A DNA stretch of 44,367 bases, from NCBI GenBank assembly GCA_015067675.1, contig SVMB01000021.1, forward strand, positions 1 to 44,367. The letters run 5' to 3'. Origin of the DNA: Oscillospiraceae bacterium (GTDB taxonomy: Bacteria; Bacillota; Clostridia; Oscillospirales; QAMX01). Position 1 is the stretch's first letter. Each line of letters opens with the position of its first letter. Shown one piece after another: positions 23,804-32,109 of the stretch. Both the position numbers and the translations under genes were made by a program. The notes beneath the pieces are model-generated. The model was not told the origin of the DNA. It was given only the letters and a program-made list of their open reading frames with translations, and did no database searches.

Positions 23804-24652
23804 TTACAGCTCGGTATGCAGCCGCAGACGGCGGTATTTGCCCGGCGTCATGCCGGTATGCTCCCGGAAGGTTTTGATGAAATATGCCGCCGAGCCGAAA
23901 CCCGACTGCCAGGAGACCTCCTCGATGGAGTAGGCCGTGGTCAGAAGATAGTTCTTGGCGATGTTGACCCGGTACCACAAAAGGTACTGATGCAGGCTCT
24001 TTCCGGTGTGCTCGCGCATGAGACGGCTGAGGTAGTAGGGGTGGTAGCTGAAGTTTTCGGCGATGTCGTGATTGGTCAGACTCTGGTCGGCGTAGTGCTC
24101 GTGGATGTAGGCCTGTACCTCCCGGCACAGGCGCGAGTCGGCGGCAGCGGAGCTGTTCTTCACCAGCTCCAGGAGAGTCAGCTTCACCAGCGCCGAGGCA
24201 GTTTCCCGGTAGAGCGGGTCGCGCACGAGGAAGTTGTCCACGCACTGGCGCAGGGGCTGGAGCAGCTGGGGAGAGAGCCGCACGATGGGACGGCTTAGTT
24301 CCTCCGGGATGGGATAGTCGGGTACCAGGGCGGCATCGAAGGTCGTCTCGGTGGCGGTGGTCAGGGATTCGCGGATGTCTGCATGATCCGCAACCAGGTC
24401 GAAGTCCAGCACGAGGATGGAAAAATCCTGGCACGGCGAGAAGGTGAAGTGATACCGGGTGCAGGGAGGCAGAAAAACCGCCTGCTCATTGCAAATGTCA
24501 TATTTTACACCGTCGGCGAGCAGAAACCCTGACGCGCTTTCGATGTAAAAAAGACGGCAGTCGTAACATACGGAAAGCTCTGCGGCAGAATGCGCGTACA
24601 TTGGGTGGGCTCTGGCGTAGCGCACGAAGGGATTGAGCATATCAAGCCCCAT
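23804..24652 (-). CDS. AraC-family regulator divergent from the GH3 / Fe-S operon
   Basis: A 282-aa regulator with an N-terminal cupin-like sensor (AVFLPPCTRYHFTFSPCQDF) and a C-terminal AraC domain: SLTNHDIAENFSYHPYYLSR and SIEEVSWQSGFGSAAYFIKT, closing with HTGMTPGKYRRL. The start is taken as ATG 24652, because AGAGGTG lies 6 nt upstream; a GTG at 24661 is in frame but overlaps that ribosome site. Its promoter (24701-24729) faces away from the GH3 gene, which begins 134 nt away, so it is the obvious candidate regulator of the six-gene operon at 24787-31419, probably sensing a sugar released by, or fed to, the glycosidase. That link is inferred from position only. Confidence 0.9.
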   Translation of the reverse strand: MGLDMLNPFVRYARAHPMYAHSAAELSVCYDCRLFYIESASGFLLADGVKYDICNEQAVFLPPCTRYHFTFSPCQDFSILVLDFDLVADHADIRESLTTATETTFDAALVPDYPIPEELSRPIVRLSPQLLQPLRQCVDNFLVRDPLYRETASALVKLTLLELVKNSSAAADSRLCREVQAYIHEHYADQSLTNHDIAENFSYHPYYLSRLMREHTGKSLHQYLLWYRVNIAKNYLLTTAYSIEEVSWQSGFGSAAYFIKTFREHTGMTPGKYRRLRLHTEL

Positions 24653-24700
24653 AACCGTCACCTCTTTGTTTTGTGATATTTCCTGTACCGTTTGTTACAC

Positions 24701-24729
24701 ATTATAACAGCAAAACGTGATATAGTCAA
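24701..24729 (-). promoter_or_regulatory. Promoter of the divergent AraC gene
   Basis: Minus strand: TTGACT (24729-24724), 17-nt spacer, perfect TATAAT (24706-24701). No equally good promoter is seen for the GH3 side, as expected if that side needs activation. Confidence 0.82.
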
Positions 24730-24786
24730 ACTGGACTTTTTTGTTTATGGGATACGCATTCTGAGAGGAAGGTTATACCTGCTGCT

Positions 24787-27048
24787 ATGGACACAAAACC
24801 GATGGATGTAAAATACAAAAATCCCGCACTTCCGGTAGCGGAACGGGTGGAAGATCTGCTGTCGAGGATGACGGTTGAGGAAAAGCTTTCCCAGCTTCAC
24901 TGCACGGGAAGTCTTGCCACTTTTGATACCTATTACCGTGAAATGCAGGCCGGACAGGCCCGGATGGACAGCTCGATCTACACCTACCGTGACTTTGATC
25001 CGGCGGTTGTCAACCGTCTGCAGGAATACTGCGTCAACAAGACCCGCCTGGGCATCCCGCTGCTGGTTGCCATCGAGGGGATTCACGGCGGCGCGGTTCC
25101 CATGATGACCGTATTTCCCACCACCGGCTGCGTGGCGGCCACCTTTGACGACCGGTACGCCTACGAAATGTCCGCCGCCATTGCAAAAGAAGCCCGCGCC
25201 TGCGGCATCAATCAGATCTACGGACCCAACTGCGATCTTCTCAGAGAGCCGCGCTGGGGCAGATGCGAGGAAAGCTACGGCGAGGATCCGCTGGTGGTGA
25301 GCACCATGTGCCGTCAGGTGGTAAAGGGCTTTCAGGACAACGGCATCGGTGCGACGATGAAGCATTTCATCGGCTTTGGTTCGCCGGAAAGCGGGCTGAA
25401 TATGTCGGCTGCCCATCTGGGGGAGCGGGAACTCCGGGAGTTTATGCTGCCGCCGTTTGCTGAATGCGTAAAGGAAGGCGTCATGGGTACGATGCCCAAC
25501 TATCTCGAGGTTGACGGCCTTCCCATGCACGCCAACCGCTACTGGCTGGTGGACGTGCTGAGAAACGAGCTGGGCTTTGACGGGATGGTCATCAACGATT
25601 ACGGCGCGGCGGGGCTTTTGTACAACACCTGCTGCTGCGTGGATACACAGCTCGATGTGGGCAGGCTCTACCTTGACAATCAGATTGATCTGGAGGCCTG
25701 TTCGCAGATCGCGTACGGCGAGGAAATGCGGGCAGCCATCGAACGCGGCGAAATGTCCGCCGACTGTCTGGACAATGCAGTGCGCCATGTGCTGACGATG
25801 AAGGTTCGGCTCGGTCTGTTTGAAAATCCATACTGCGACGAGAATGCGTGGAAGAACAAGGTCTATACGGCAGAGCATCGGGCGCTGGCACGTGAGATCG
25901 CCGAAGACGGTCTGACGCTGATCCAAAACGACGGCGTCCTGCCCCTGAAGGGCGGCGAGAAGATTGCGCTCATCGGTCCGAATGCCGAAATCGCGCAGCT
26001 TGGCTCCTACACCTACTACAGCTACCGCGACCCGGACAAGAACGTTGACTGCGTGGCTGACCGGGCCAAAACCCTGCAGGAAGCAATGGAAGAACGCTTC
26101 GGCGCCGATCATGTGCAGACCGCCCGCGGCGTGGGCTTTGCGCTGTACGAAGATGAGATGGCGGCGCAGGCGCTGGAAATTGCCCGGCAGTCGGATGTGA
26201 TCGTATTCGCCGGCGGACACAACTCCATCGGCGTATTCGGCGGCGACGCAGGCGGCGAGGAGCAGCGCAGCGAGACCCATGATCTCAACTGGGCGCATAC
26301 CAGCGGCGAAGGCGCGGATATGGCGGATACGGATCTGCTGTGGCCGCAGAAAAAGCTGCTTTCAGAGCTTGCAAAGCTCGGCAAACCGATTGTTTTGCTG
26401 ATCTATTCCGGCAAGCCCCTCTCCATTACCGACGAAATGCCGCTTTGCAGCGCGATCCTCTGGACCTACGGCGTCGGATGCGAGGGGAATCCCGTGGTTG
26501 CCTCCATGCTTGCGGGTGATATCGTGCCCTCCGGCAGACTGCCCTTCTCCCTGCCCCGCTCCGTCGGTCATCTGCCCTGCCACTATAACCACTACCGTCA
26601 GGGAAAAGGCTATCTCTACCGGAGACACGGAAGCCTTGACAATCCCGGCAAGGATTACGTATTCTCCGAGCCCACGTCCCTGCTGCCCTTTGGCTACGGC
26701 TTATCCTATACGACGTTTTCCTATCACGATCTCTGCGCCGAACACATCGGCGACGTATGCCGGGTCGGTGTGACCGTGACAAACACGGGAGACTGCGACG
26801 CCGATCACAGCGTGCTGATTTTTGCCCGGAATGTCCGCACCCGCATCGTATCGGGTGTGGTGAAAAAGCTGGTCGCGTTCCGCCGTGTGCACATTCCGAA
26901 GGGCGAAAGCCTGCGGGTCTGCTTTGACATCCCGATGGAGCGGTTTTCCTATATCGGCGTGGATATGAAGCGTGTCCCCGCGCACGGTCAGATCGAGGTA
27001 TACGCCGAGGAGCAGACGACTTCGTTTGAGGTCGGCCGCTGCGGGTAA
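24787..27048 (+). CDS. Glycoside hydrolase family 3 (beta-glucosidase/xylosidase type)
   Basis: A 753-aa cytoplasmic GH3 enzyme hydrolysing terminal beta-linked sugars. Barrel domain: RVEDLLSRMTVEEKLSQLHC, IPLLVAIEGIHGG, NCDLLREPRWGRCEESYGED and the catalytic nucleophile Asp271 in GFDGMVINDYGAAG. The alpha/beta sandwich domain starts GLTLIQNDGVLPLKGGEKIA, and a C-terminal fibronectin-III-like domain (VTVTNTGDCDADHSVLIFA) ends the protein. There is no signal peptide. The ATG at 24787 has AGGAAGG about 14 nt upstream, rather far; an ATG at 24802 is a possible alternative. It is the first gene of an operon in which the following five genes are tightly packed. Exact substrate is unclear. Confidence 0.9.
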   Translation: MDTKPMDVKYKNPALPVAERVEDLLSRMTVEEKLSQLHCTGSLATFDTYYREMQAGQARMDSSIYTYRDFDPAVVNRLQEYCVNKTRLGIPLLVAIEGIHGGAVPMMTVFPTTGCVAATFDDRYAYEMSAAIAKEARACGINQIYGPNCDLLREPRWGRCEESYGEDPLVVSTMCRQVVKGFQDNGIGATMKHFIGFGSPESGLNMSAAHLGERELREFMLPPFAECVKEGVMGTMPNYLEVDGLPMHANRYWLVDVLRNELGFDGMVINDYGAAGLLYNTCCCVDTQLDVGRLYLDNQIDLEACSQIAYGEEMRAAIERGEMSADCLDNAVRHVLTMKVRLGLFENPYCDENAWKNKVYTAEHRALAREIAEDGLTLIQNDGVLPLKGGEKIALIGPNAEIAQLGSYTYYSYRDPDKNVDCVADRAKTLQEAMEERFGADHVQTARGVGFALYEDEMAAQALEIARQSDVIVFAGGHNSIGVFGGDAGGEEQRSETHDLNWAHTSGEGADMADTDLLWPQKKLLSELAKLGKPIVLLIYSGKPLSITDEMPLCSAILWTYGVGCEGNPVVASMLAGDIVPSGRLPFSLPRSVGHLPCHYNHYRQGKGYLYRRHGSLDNPGKDYVFSEPTSLLPFGYGLSYTTFSYHDLCAEHIGDVCRVGVTVTNTGDCDADHSVLIFARNVRTRIVSGVVKKLVAFRRVHIPKGESLRVCFDIPMERFSYIGVDMKRVPAHGQIEVYAEEQTTSFEVGRCG

Positions 27049-27089
27049 TCCGGCAGCGCATATCGTTTCATGAAACAGAGGTGACCCAT

Positions 27090-28094
27090 ATGAAATACAG
27101 TGTCGGCTACCGCCTTGCCGATGCGTCCTTCCTTGACGAGGTGATCGCCTGCCGGGAGGCGATCAGCGAGGTCTATTTTGCCTGGGGAGACTTCGCCAGC
27201 GGACGCGGCAGTACCCTGCGTGCCGAGGGACTCACATCCTGGGAGGCGCAGGCTGCCCAGTGTGCCGATCTGCAGCGCCTCTCCGACGCCGGTATCGCCC
27301 TCAATCTCCTGCTCAACGCCACCTGCTACGGTCGTGACAGCCAGTCCCGGGCGTTCTTTGAAAAAATCGGCGACGCCGTGGACTACATCCGCTCCCATTA
27401 CGGCCTGGCCTCCGTCACCACCACGTCGCCCCTCATCGCCCGCTTCATCCACGAAAACTTCGAGGGCATCGACGTGCGCGCATCGGTCAACGTGGGCATC
27501 GGCTCCATCGACGCGCTGGAATACGCCCGCGACGTCTATGACAGCTTCTACTTAAAGCGCGAGCTCAACCGGGATTTTAACGCCATCCGCGAGATCCGCC
27601 GCTGGTGCGATGATCACGGCAAGACGCTCTATGCGCTGGCCAATTCCGGCTGCCTCAACCACTGCCCGGCCCATACCTTCCATGATAATCTCGTTTCCCA
27701 TGAGTCCGAGATTGCCGCCATGGATAACGGCTATGCCTTCGAGGGCCTGTGCCGACAGTATCTGGCCCGGGAGGAGAGCCGCCGCCAGGTGCTTGCGTAC
27801 ACAAACTTCATCCGCCCTGAGGACGTGCATCTCTATGAGGGACTTTTCCCCGCGCTGAAGCTCGCCACCCGTACCAATCCCCATCCGTCGCGCATCCTGC
27901 GCGCCTACATCCGCGACGGCCGCGCTTCCGGCAGCGCACTTTTCCTGCTGGAACCCGACCACACCGCCATGCTCTATCCCTATCTGCTTGAAAACAGCCG
28001 TATTCGCGCCGAAGTGCGGGATGGACGGCTTGTTTATGCAAACATCGACGAGGCTTTGATTAAGCTTGAGGAGGTTATGTATGTTAACCAGTGA
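27090..28094 (+). CDS. Peptidase-U32-like protein
   Basis: A 334-aa TIM-barrel-like protein. LANSGCLNHCPAHTFHDNLV (about residue 187) resembles the conserved Cys region of the U32 family (UbiU/UbiV, RlhA, TrhP), whose members bind a 4Fe-4S cluster and act in oxygen-independent hydroxylations; here the first pair is C-x3-C. FAWGDFASGRGS near residue 30 is also U32-like. The family assignment is moderate and the substrate unknown. The start is ATG 27090, since AGAGGTG is 6 nt upstream; the in-frame GTG at 27081 lies within that ribosome site. The 3' end overlaps the next gene by 14 nt, showing translational coupling with the Fe-S proteins downstream. Confidence 0.6.
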   Translation: MKYSVGYRLADASFLDEVIACREAISEVYFAWGDFASGRGSTLRAEGLTSWEAQAAQCADLQRLSDAGIALNLLLNATCYGRDSQSRAFFEKIGDAVDYIRSHYGLASVTTTSPLIARFIHENFEGIDVRASVNVGIGSIDALEYARDVYDSFYLKRELNRDFNAIREIRRWCDDHGKTLYALANSGCLNHCPAHTFHDNLVSHESEIAAMDNGYAFEGLCRQYLAREESRRQVLAYTNFIRPEDVHLYEGLFPALKLATRTNPHPSRILRAYIRDGRASGSALFLLEPDHTAMLYPYLLENSRIRAEVRDGRLVYANIDEALIKLEEVMYVNQ

Positions 28095-29163
28095 GATGAT
28101 TAAAAAAGCGGCTTTTGAGGCCGGCGCCGACCTGTGCGGCATCGCGCCCATGTCACGCTTTGAGGGTGCGCCCAAGGAAATGGATCCGCGCTACCTCTTC
28201 CCCGGCGTGAAGAGCATCATCGGCTTTGCCTTCCGCATTCCCCGCGGCGTTCAGCGCGGCATCGAGGAAGGTACCCAGTTCTACCAGTACCCCTCCATGG
28301 CCTACGGCGGCATCAATGAGATCTATGCCCCCGCCGTGCTCCATCATGTGGGCCGCGTCATCGAGGACGAGGGCTACGAAGCCGTGATCTACCGCAACAC
28401 CGGTGCCCGCGGCATCGTCTCCGACATGGACGGCAGCCCCGGCAATACCCTGTCTCCCGAGGAGCAGATCGAGGTCATCGGTCACGCCGCCAAGGGTAAG
28501 ACCGCCCATCACCGCAGCGTGCAGTTTACCCGTGAAGTCGCCCCGGATAAGGTGCCCCCGGACCTGCAGTTCCAGTTCCGCCTGGCGGCCGTTGCCTGCG
28601 GCCTGGGCGAAATCGGCTACTCCAAGATGCTCCTGACCCCGGAGTTCGGCCCTCTGCAGCGCGTGGCCTTCATCTTCACCGATGCCGAGCTTGAGTACGA
28701 CGAGATGTACTCCGGTCCTCCGCTCTGCCGTAAGTGCGGCGCCTGCGTGCGCGAATGCCCCGGCGGCTGCATCCCGCCGATGAACTCCGGCAAGACCATC
28801 CGCGTCAACCTCGCCGGTAAGATCTGCGAGTGGGGCGACATCGATATGTGGCGCTGCTACGCCTTCTATACCCACGGCGGCCGCCATTATAACCCCTTCG
28901 TGCCCAAGGAAGTCTTTGACAAAAACGAGAACGGCGCGCTTGACCTGCTGGAAGGCAAGACCGACGTTGCGGACGAAAAGAACGTCACCAAGACCTATAC
29001 CGAACTGGAAAAATACTTCCCCAGCTGGGTCGGCTATAACATGGCCAAGTGCGGCGGCTGCATCCGCGGCTGCGTGAGCATGCTGGAGAAGAAGGGCGGC
29101 TGCATGGAAGGCCGGTTCAAGGAACCCCTGCGCACGAAGAAGCCCTGGAGGATGGATCGGTAA
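28081..29163 (+). CDS. QueG-like 4Fe-4S protein, paralogue 1
   Basis: A 360-aa protein. The N-terminal region (AAFEAGADLCGIAPMSRFEG ... RYLFPGVKSIIGFAFRIPRG) resembles the DUF1730 / corrinoid-binding fold of epoxyqueuosine reductase (QueG) and reductive dehalogenases. CRKCGACVRECPGGC at about residues 216-230 is a ferredoxin-type 4Fe-4S motif; a second Cys set appears as KCGGCIRGC near residue 325. It is not a canonical QueG, because the HEAT-repeat tail and standard double ferredoxin motif are absent. RBS GAGGAGG lies 6 nt before ATG 28081, inside the end of the U32-like gene. Its stop overlaps the start of the cupin gene by one base. Redox chemistry on a small molecule is likely; the substrate is unknown. 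Confidence 0.75.
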   Translation: MLTSEMIKKAAFEAGADLCGIAPMSRFEGAPKEMDPRYLFPGVKSIIGFAFRIPRGVQRGIEEGTQFYQYPSMAYGGINEIYAPAVLHHVGRVIEDEGYEAVIYRNTGARGIVSDMDGSPGNTLSPEEQIEVIGHAAKGKTAHHRSVQFTREVAPDKVPPDLQFQFRLAAVACGLGEIGYSKMLLTPEFGPLQRVAFIFTDAELEYDEMYSGPPLCRKCGACVRECPGGCIPPMNSGKTIRVNLAGKICEWGDIDMWRCYAFYTHGGRHYNPFVPKEVFDKNENGALDLLEGKTDVADEKNVTKTYTELEKYFPSWVGYNMAKCGGCIRGCVSMLEKKGGCMEGRFKEPLRTKKPWRMDR

Positions 29164-29522
29164 TGGAACAACTGACCTATACCGGTGAGGGCTATAAGAC
29201 CGTTTTGATGGCAGGTGAGTGGCGCGTGGCGTTTTTGCGCTATGCCGAGCGTTTCTCCCGACTCTGCCAGTGGGAACGGCACTTTGAAACCCACGAATGC
29301 TTTATCCTGCTCTCAGGTGAGGGTACGATGTATACCCGCGACGACGCGGGCACCGTTTCGGCTGTCCCCATGCAGATCAATGTGATCTACGACGTGCTGC
29401 CCGGCGAGTGGCATCACATCGTCGTCAGCGAGGACGCCACCGTTCTGATTGCCGAAAATGCCGATACCGGCCCGGCAAATTCCGAAAAAGTCCTGTTGGA
29501 AGGAGGCTGCAGCGTATGCTGA
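29163..29522 (+). CDS. Small cupin-domain protein
   Basis: A 119-aa single-domain cupin. ERHFETHECFILLSGEGTMY gives the first conserved cupin motif (His and Glu metal-ligand positions HETHE-like), and NVIYDVLPGEWHHIVVSEDA gives the second, with a His pair. The ATG overlaps the TAA of the preceding gene (TAATG), with GGAGG 9 nt upstream, and its own end overlaps the next gene by 7 nt, so it is translationally coupled between two Fe-S paralogues. Single-domain cupins often bind or isomerise sugars or sugar acids; that role is inferred. Confidence 0.72.
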   Translation: MEQLTYTGEGYKTVLMAGEWRVAFLRYAERFSRLCQWERHFETHECFILLSGEGTMYTRDDAGTVSAVPMQINVIYDVLPGEWHHIVVSEDATVLIAENADTGPANSEKVLLEGGCSVC

Positions 29523-30421
29523 ACGCACAGCTTATCAAGGAAAAGGCCCGTGAATACGGCGCCACTATCTGCGGCATCGGCGATCCCGCCTATTTCCGCG
29601 GTGATGACCCCCAGCATAACCCCTATTCGATTCTCCCCAAGGCCAAATCCATCATCGGCTTTGGCATCAAGGTTCCCCGCGGCCTTTATAACGCCATGGA
29701 GGATCAGCGCCAGTTCTATAACTACGCAAACCTCGGCGTCAAGTACATCGACGAGACCTTCGCCGAAATTTTCCTCTTCAACATCGGCCGCCTGATCGAA
29801 AACGAGGGCTACGACGCCTGCCTGCAGCGCAGCGTGCCGGGTTTCCGCGTCAAGGGCGACAAGACCACCAATCCCGAGGTCAACCGCATCTACGAGCTGC
29901 AGTTTGCAAGCCCCGTCGAGGAGGGCAAACCCGCCCCCGACGTCATCATCGACTACAATAAAGCCGCCTGGGTCTGTGGTCTTGGCCGCGAGGGCCTCCA
30001 CGGCCGCGTCATCACCCCCAAATACGGCTCCTTCATGCGCTTTGTCTACATCATCACCGATATGGAGCTGGAATTTGACAAGCCCTTCGAGGGAAATCTC
30101 TGCGATAACTGCGGCGAATGCCTCAAAGCCTGCCCCGGTCACGCCATCGACGAATCAGGCGTCGATACCTGGCAGTGCAGCGTCTACTACCGCGGCGCGC
30201 ACAAGTCCAATCCCTTCATGACCGAGGAAACCCTGAAAGATCACCCCGAGCGGGAAGCGATCATCAACGGCGACAAGCGCTTTGACAGCGAATCCGCCAA
30301 TGCCATCTACCCCAAGCTTCAGTTCCTGCCCAATACCCATTTCGGCTACGTACCCTGCCTGTGCGGCAAGTCCTGTGAGACGGTCTGCTACCGGCATCTG
30401 AAAGAGGAGGGAAAACTGTGA
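29516..30421 (+). CDS. QueG-like 4Fe-4S protein, paralogue 2
   Basis: A 301-aa paralogue. It shares KAREYGATICGIGDPAYF, LPKAKSIIGFGIKVPRGLYN and QFYNYANLGVKYIDE with its neighbours. The cluster motif is CDNCGECLKACPGHAI at about residues 196-211, followed by DTWQCSVYYRGAHKSNPF and a C-terminal CLCGKSCETVC at about 281-291, which probably completes a second cluster. ATG 29516 is set by AAGGAGG 9 nt upstream and lies within the end of the cupin gene; the frame is open further upstream but without RBS. The stop overlaps the GTG start of paralogue 3. Closest in the window to paralogue 3. Confidence 0.75.
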   Translation: MLNAQLIKEKAREYGATICGIGDPAYFRGDDPQHNPYSILPKAKSIIGFGIKVPRGLYNAMEDQRQFYNYANLGVKYIDETFAEIFLFNIGRLIENEGYDACLQRSVPGFRVKGDKTTNPEVNRIYELQFASPVEEGKPAPDVIIDYNKAAWVCGLGREGLHGRVITPKYGSFMRFVYIITDMELEFDKPFEGNLCDNCGECLKACPGHAIDESGVDTWQCSVYYRGAHKSNPFMTEETLKDHPEREAIINGDKRFDSESANAIYPKLQFLPNTHFGYVPCLCGKSCETVCYRHLKEEGKL

Positions 30422-31419
30422 GAAACCGAATCATCCAGTGCGCCGAGCACTTTGACGCGGATAAAGTAGGCTTTGCGCCCGCCTCCCGCTTTTCTCCCGA
30501 CGATGTGATCTTCAAGATCTTCCCCGGCGTCAAGACCGTCATTGGTCTGGGCTTCCGCGTGCTGCGCGGCCTCTATCGCGGCGTGGAAGAGGGCACGACC
30601 TACTACCAGTACACCACGATGGGTGTTGAAAACCTGGAAGAAACCGTGATGCCGCTGGCGCTCATCAACGTATCAAACCTCATCGAAGAAGAGGGCTTTG
30701 AGGCCATTCCCCAGCGCCGCAATCAGCTCATCATGAGCGAGGACAACGAGACCAACCCCGAGATGATCCACACCTCCGTTTTCAGAGGCATCAAAGCAGA
30801 GCCCCAGATCGACTTCCTCAACTGTGCGGTACAGTGCGGTCTGGGCGAGAGAAGCATGATCGGCTCGCTGCTGACGGACGAGTACGGTCCGTTCATGCGT
30901 TACTGCTTCATCCTGACGGATGCGGAGCTTGAGGCGACGGAGCTGGTCCAGCCCCATCTGTGCGACAAGTGCGGCGAGTGCATCAAGGGCTGCCCGGGTC
31001 ATGCGATCAGTGACGAGGGTAAGCTGGACACGTGGCGGTGCAGCGTGTACTACAGCGGAGCCAGCGGCGAGAAGAATCCGTTCATGCCTCCGGATGCCTT
31101 TGAGGGGTATGATAACCGGATGGAGATCATCCGTGGTACGGCGGAGTTTTCGCCGGAGGAAGCAAGAGAGATCATGTCGGATATTTATTTTTATCCGGCG
31201 GCGAAGCATCAGTATAAGACCTGTATCTGCGGCAGAGCGTGTGACAGAGCGTGTTACATTCATCTGGAGGAGAAGGGCGTGCTGACGAAGAGCTTCCATA
31301 AGAAGTTCCGTGAGGGCGATGACTGGCGCCTGAGCCTGAAGCAGTTTGAGACCGGCGAGCGCGAGACGCCGTGGGACTTCTCCGAGCAGAGCATTGCTGC
31401 GGGAAATAAGAAGAAGTAA
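30418..31419 (+). CDS. QueG-like 4Fe-4S protein, paralogue 3
   Basis: A 333-aa paralogue beginning with GTG inside the stop of the previous gene (GTGA), with AGAGGAGGG upstream. It has FKIFPGVKTVIGLGFRVLRG, the cluster motif CDKCGECIKGCPGHAI at about residues 182-197, then DTWRCSVYYSGASGEKNPF and CICGRACDRAC at about 269-279. The spacing is the same as in paralogue 2, so these two form a subfamily and paralogue 1 is the outlier. Codon choice changes within the gene: the first half ends codons mostly in C, the second half, approaching repeat F, mostly in G (30481-30540: 23 C to 12 G; 31261-31320: 22 G to 11 C). Last gene of the operon. Confidence 0.75.
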   Translation: MRNRIIQCAEHFDADKVGFAPASRFSPDDVIFKIFPGVKTVIGLGFRVLRGLYRGVEEGTTYYQYTTMGVENLEETVMPLALINVSNLIEEEGFEAIPQRRNQLIMSEDNETNPEMIHTSVFRGIKAEPQIDFLNCAVQCGLGERSMIGSLLTDEYGPFMRYCFILTDAELEATELVQPHLCDKCGECIKGCPGHAISDEGKLDTWRCSVYYSGASGEKNPFMPPDAFEGYDNRMEIIRGTAEFSPEEAREIMSDIYFYPAAKHQYKTCICGRACDRACYIHLEEKGVLTKSFHKKFREGDDWRLSLKQFETGERETPWDFSEQSIAAGNKKK

Positions 31420-31430
31420 GGTAAACCACG

Positions 31431-32109
31431 AAATGCAATACCCAGGGATGATGCCTGGGATTGCTAAGCGGCGCAGCCGAATGAGGAACGCTTTGCGTTC
31501 CTCGGGGTGCAGGGGCGTGCCGCCCCTGCCGAGGGTTGAAGGGGCGAGCAGCCCCTGGACGATCCCGTATCGGCGAACCGGCAGAATGAAAGATGAGGCG
31601 GAACCCGTATTGGCAATAAAAAATGAAAACGCAAACTTTGCGGTTTCATCTCTTTGTCTGCTGTATTACTACGAATTGCAAGTGAAACGAGCAATGAGCC
31701 ACGCTTGATACCGTGTTTTGCTATACTAAGTGAAAAGAACGAATCCGTATTCTGTAGCGCTGAAATGTTACAGAATACGGATTCGTTTTGTTTGGCTATG
31801 TTGAAGGAGACGGTATTAAGCGTTGCTCGTCACTAGGGAACTCCTTGAGTTCCCGCGTGACTCGACGTTGGTACAGCAGAAGATACGATCTGTCGGTGAG
31901 GTTTGCGTTTTTTTTTGTTTTGTTTTTTGATACGGATTACGCTTGATCTTTCATTCTGCCGGTTCGCCGATGCGGGATCGTCCAGGGGCTGCTCGCCCCT
32001 TCAACCCTCGGCAGGGGCGGCACGCCCCTGCACCCCGAGGAACGCAAAGCGTTCCTCATCCGGCTGCGCCGCTTAGCAATTCCAGGCATCATCCCTGGGT
32101 CGTGCATTT
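31431..32109. repeat. Structured repeat F (complete element)
   Basis: The cleanest full copy. The outer arms match almost exactly in inverted orientation: AAATGCA, then CCCAGG / CCTGGG as a local stem around GATGATG, then TTGCTAAGCGGCGCAG. Each half has the GAGGAACGC stem, CAGGGGCG / CGCCCCTG (31510-31517 / 31521-31528 in the left half), and AGGGGC / GCCCCT. The central hairpin is at 31738-31787. The right half has the nested hairpin GGGAACTC (31836-31843) / GAGTTCCC (31847-31854), which the left half lacks. It lies between the convergent ends of the Fe-S operon and the PII-like gene and overlaps the latter's stop codon. Confidence 0.92.
31738..31787. terminator. Central hairpin of repeat F
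   Basis: Arms AACGAATCCGTATTCTGTA (31738-31756) and its exact complement (31769-31787), a 19-bp stem. T-rich sequence follows on both strands (TTTTGTTT on +, CTTTTC on minus), so it is a good bidirectional terminator. Compared with repeat E, paired positions differ together (CCCG / CGGG versus TCCG / CGGA). Confidence 0.75.

Noticed and set aside
28081-29163. Annotation as true epoxyqueuosine reductase (queG)
   Set aside because: The canonical double ferredoxin motif and C-terminal HEAT-like region are not seen, and three copies in one operon argue for a different role.
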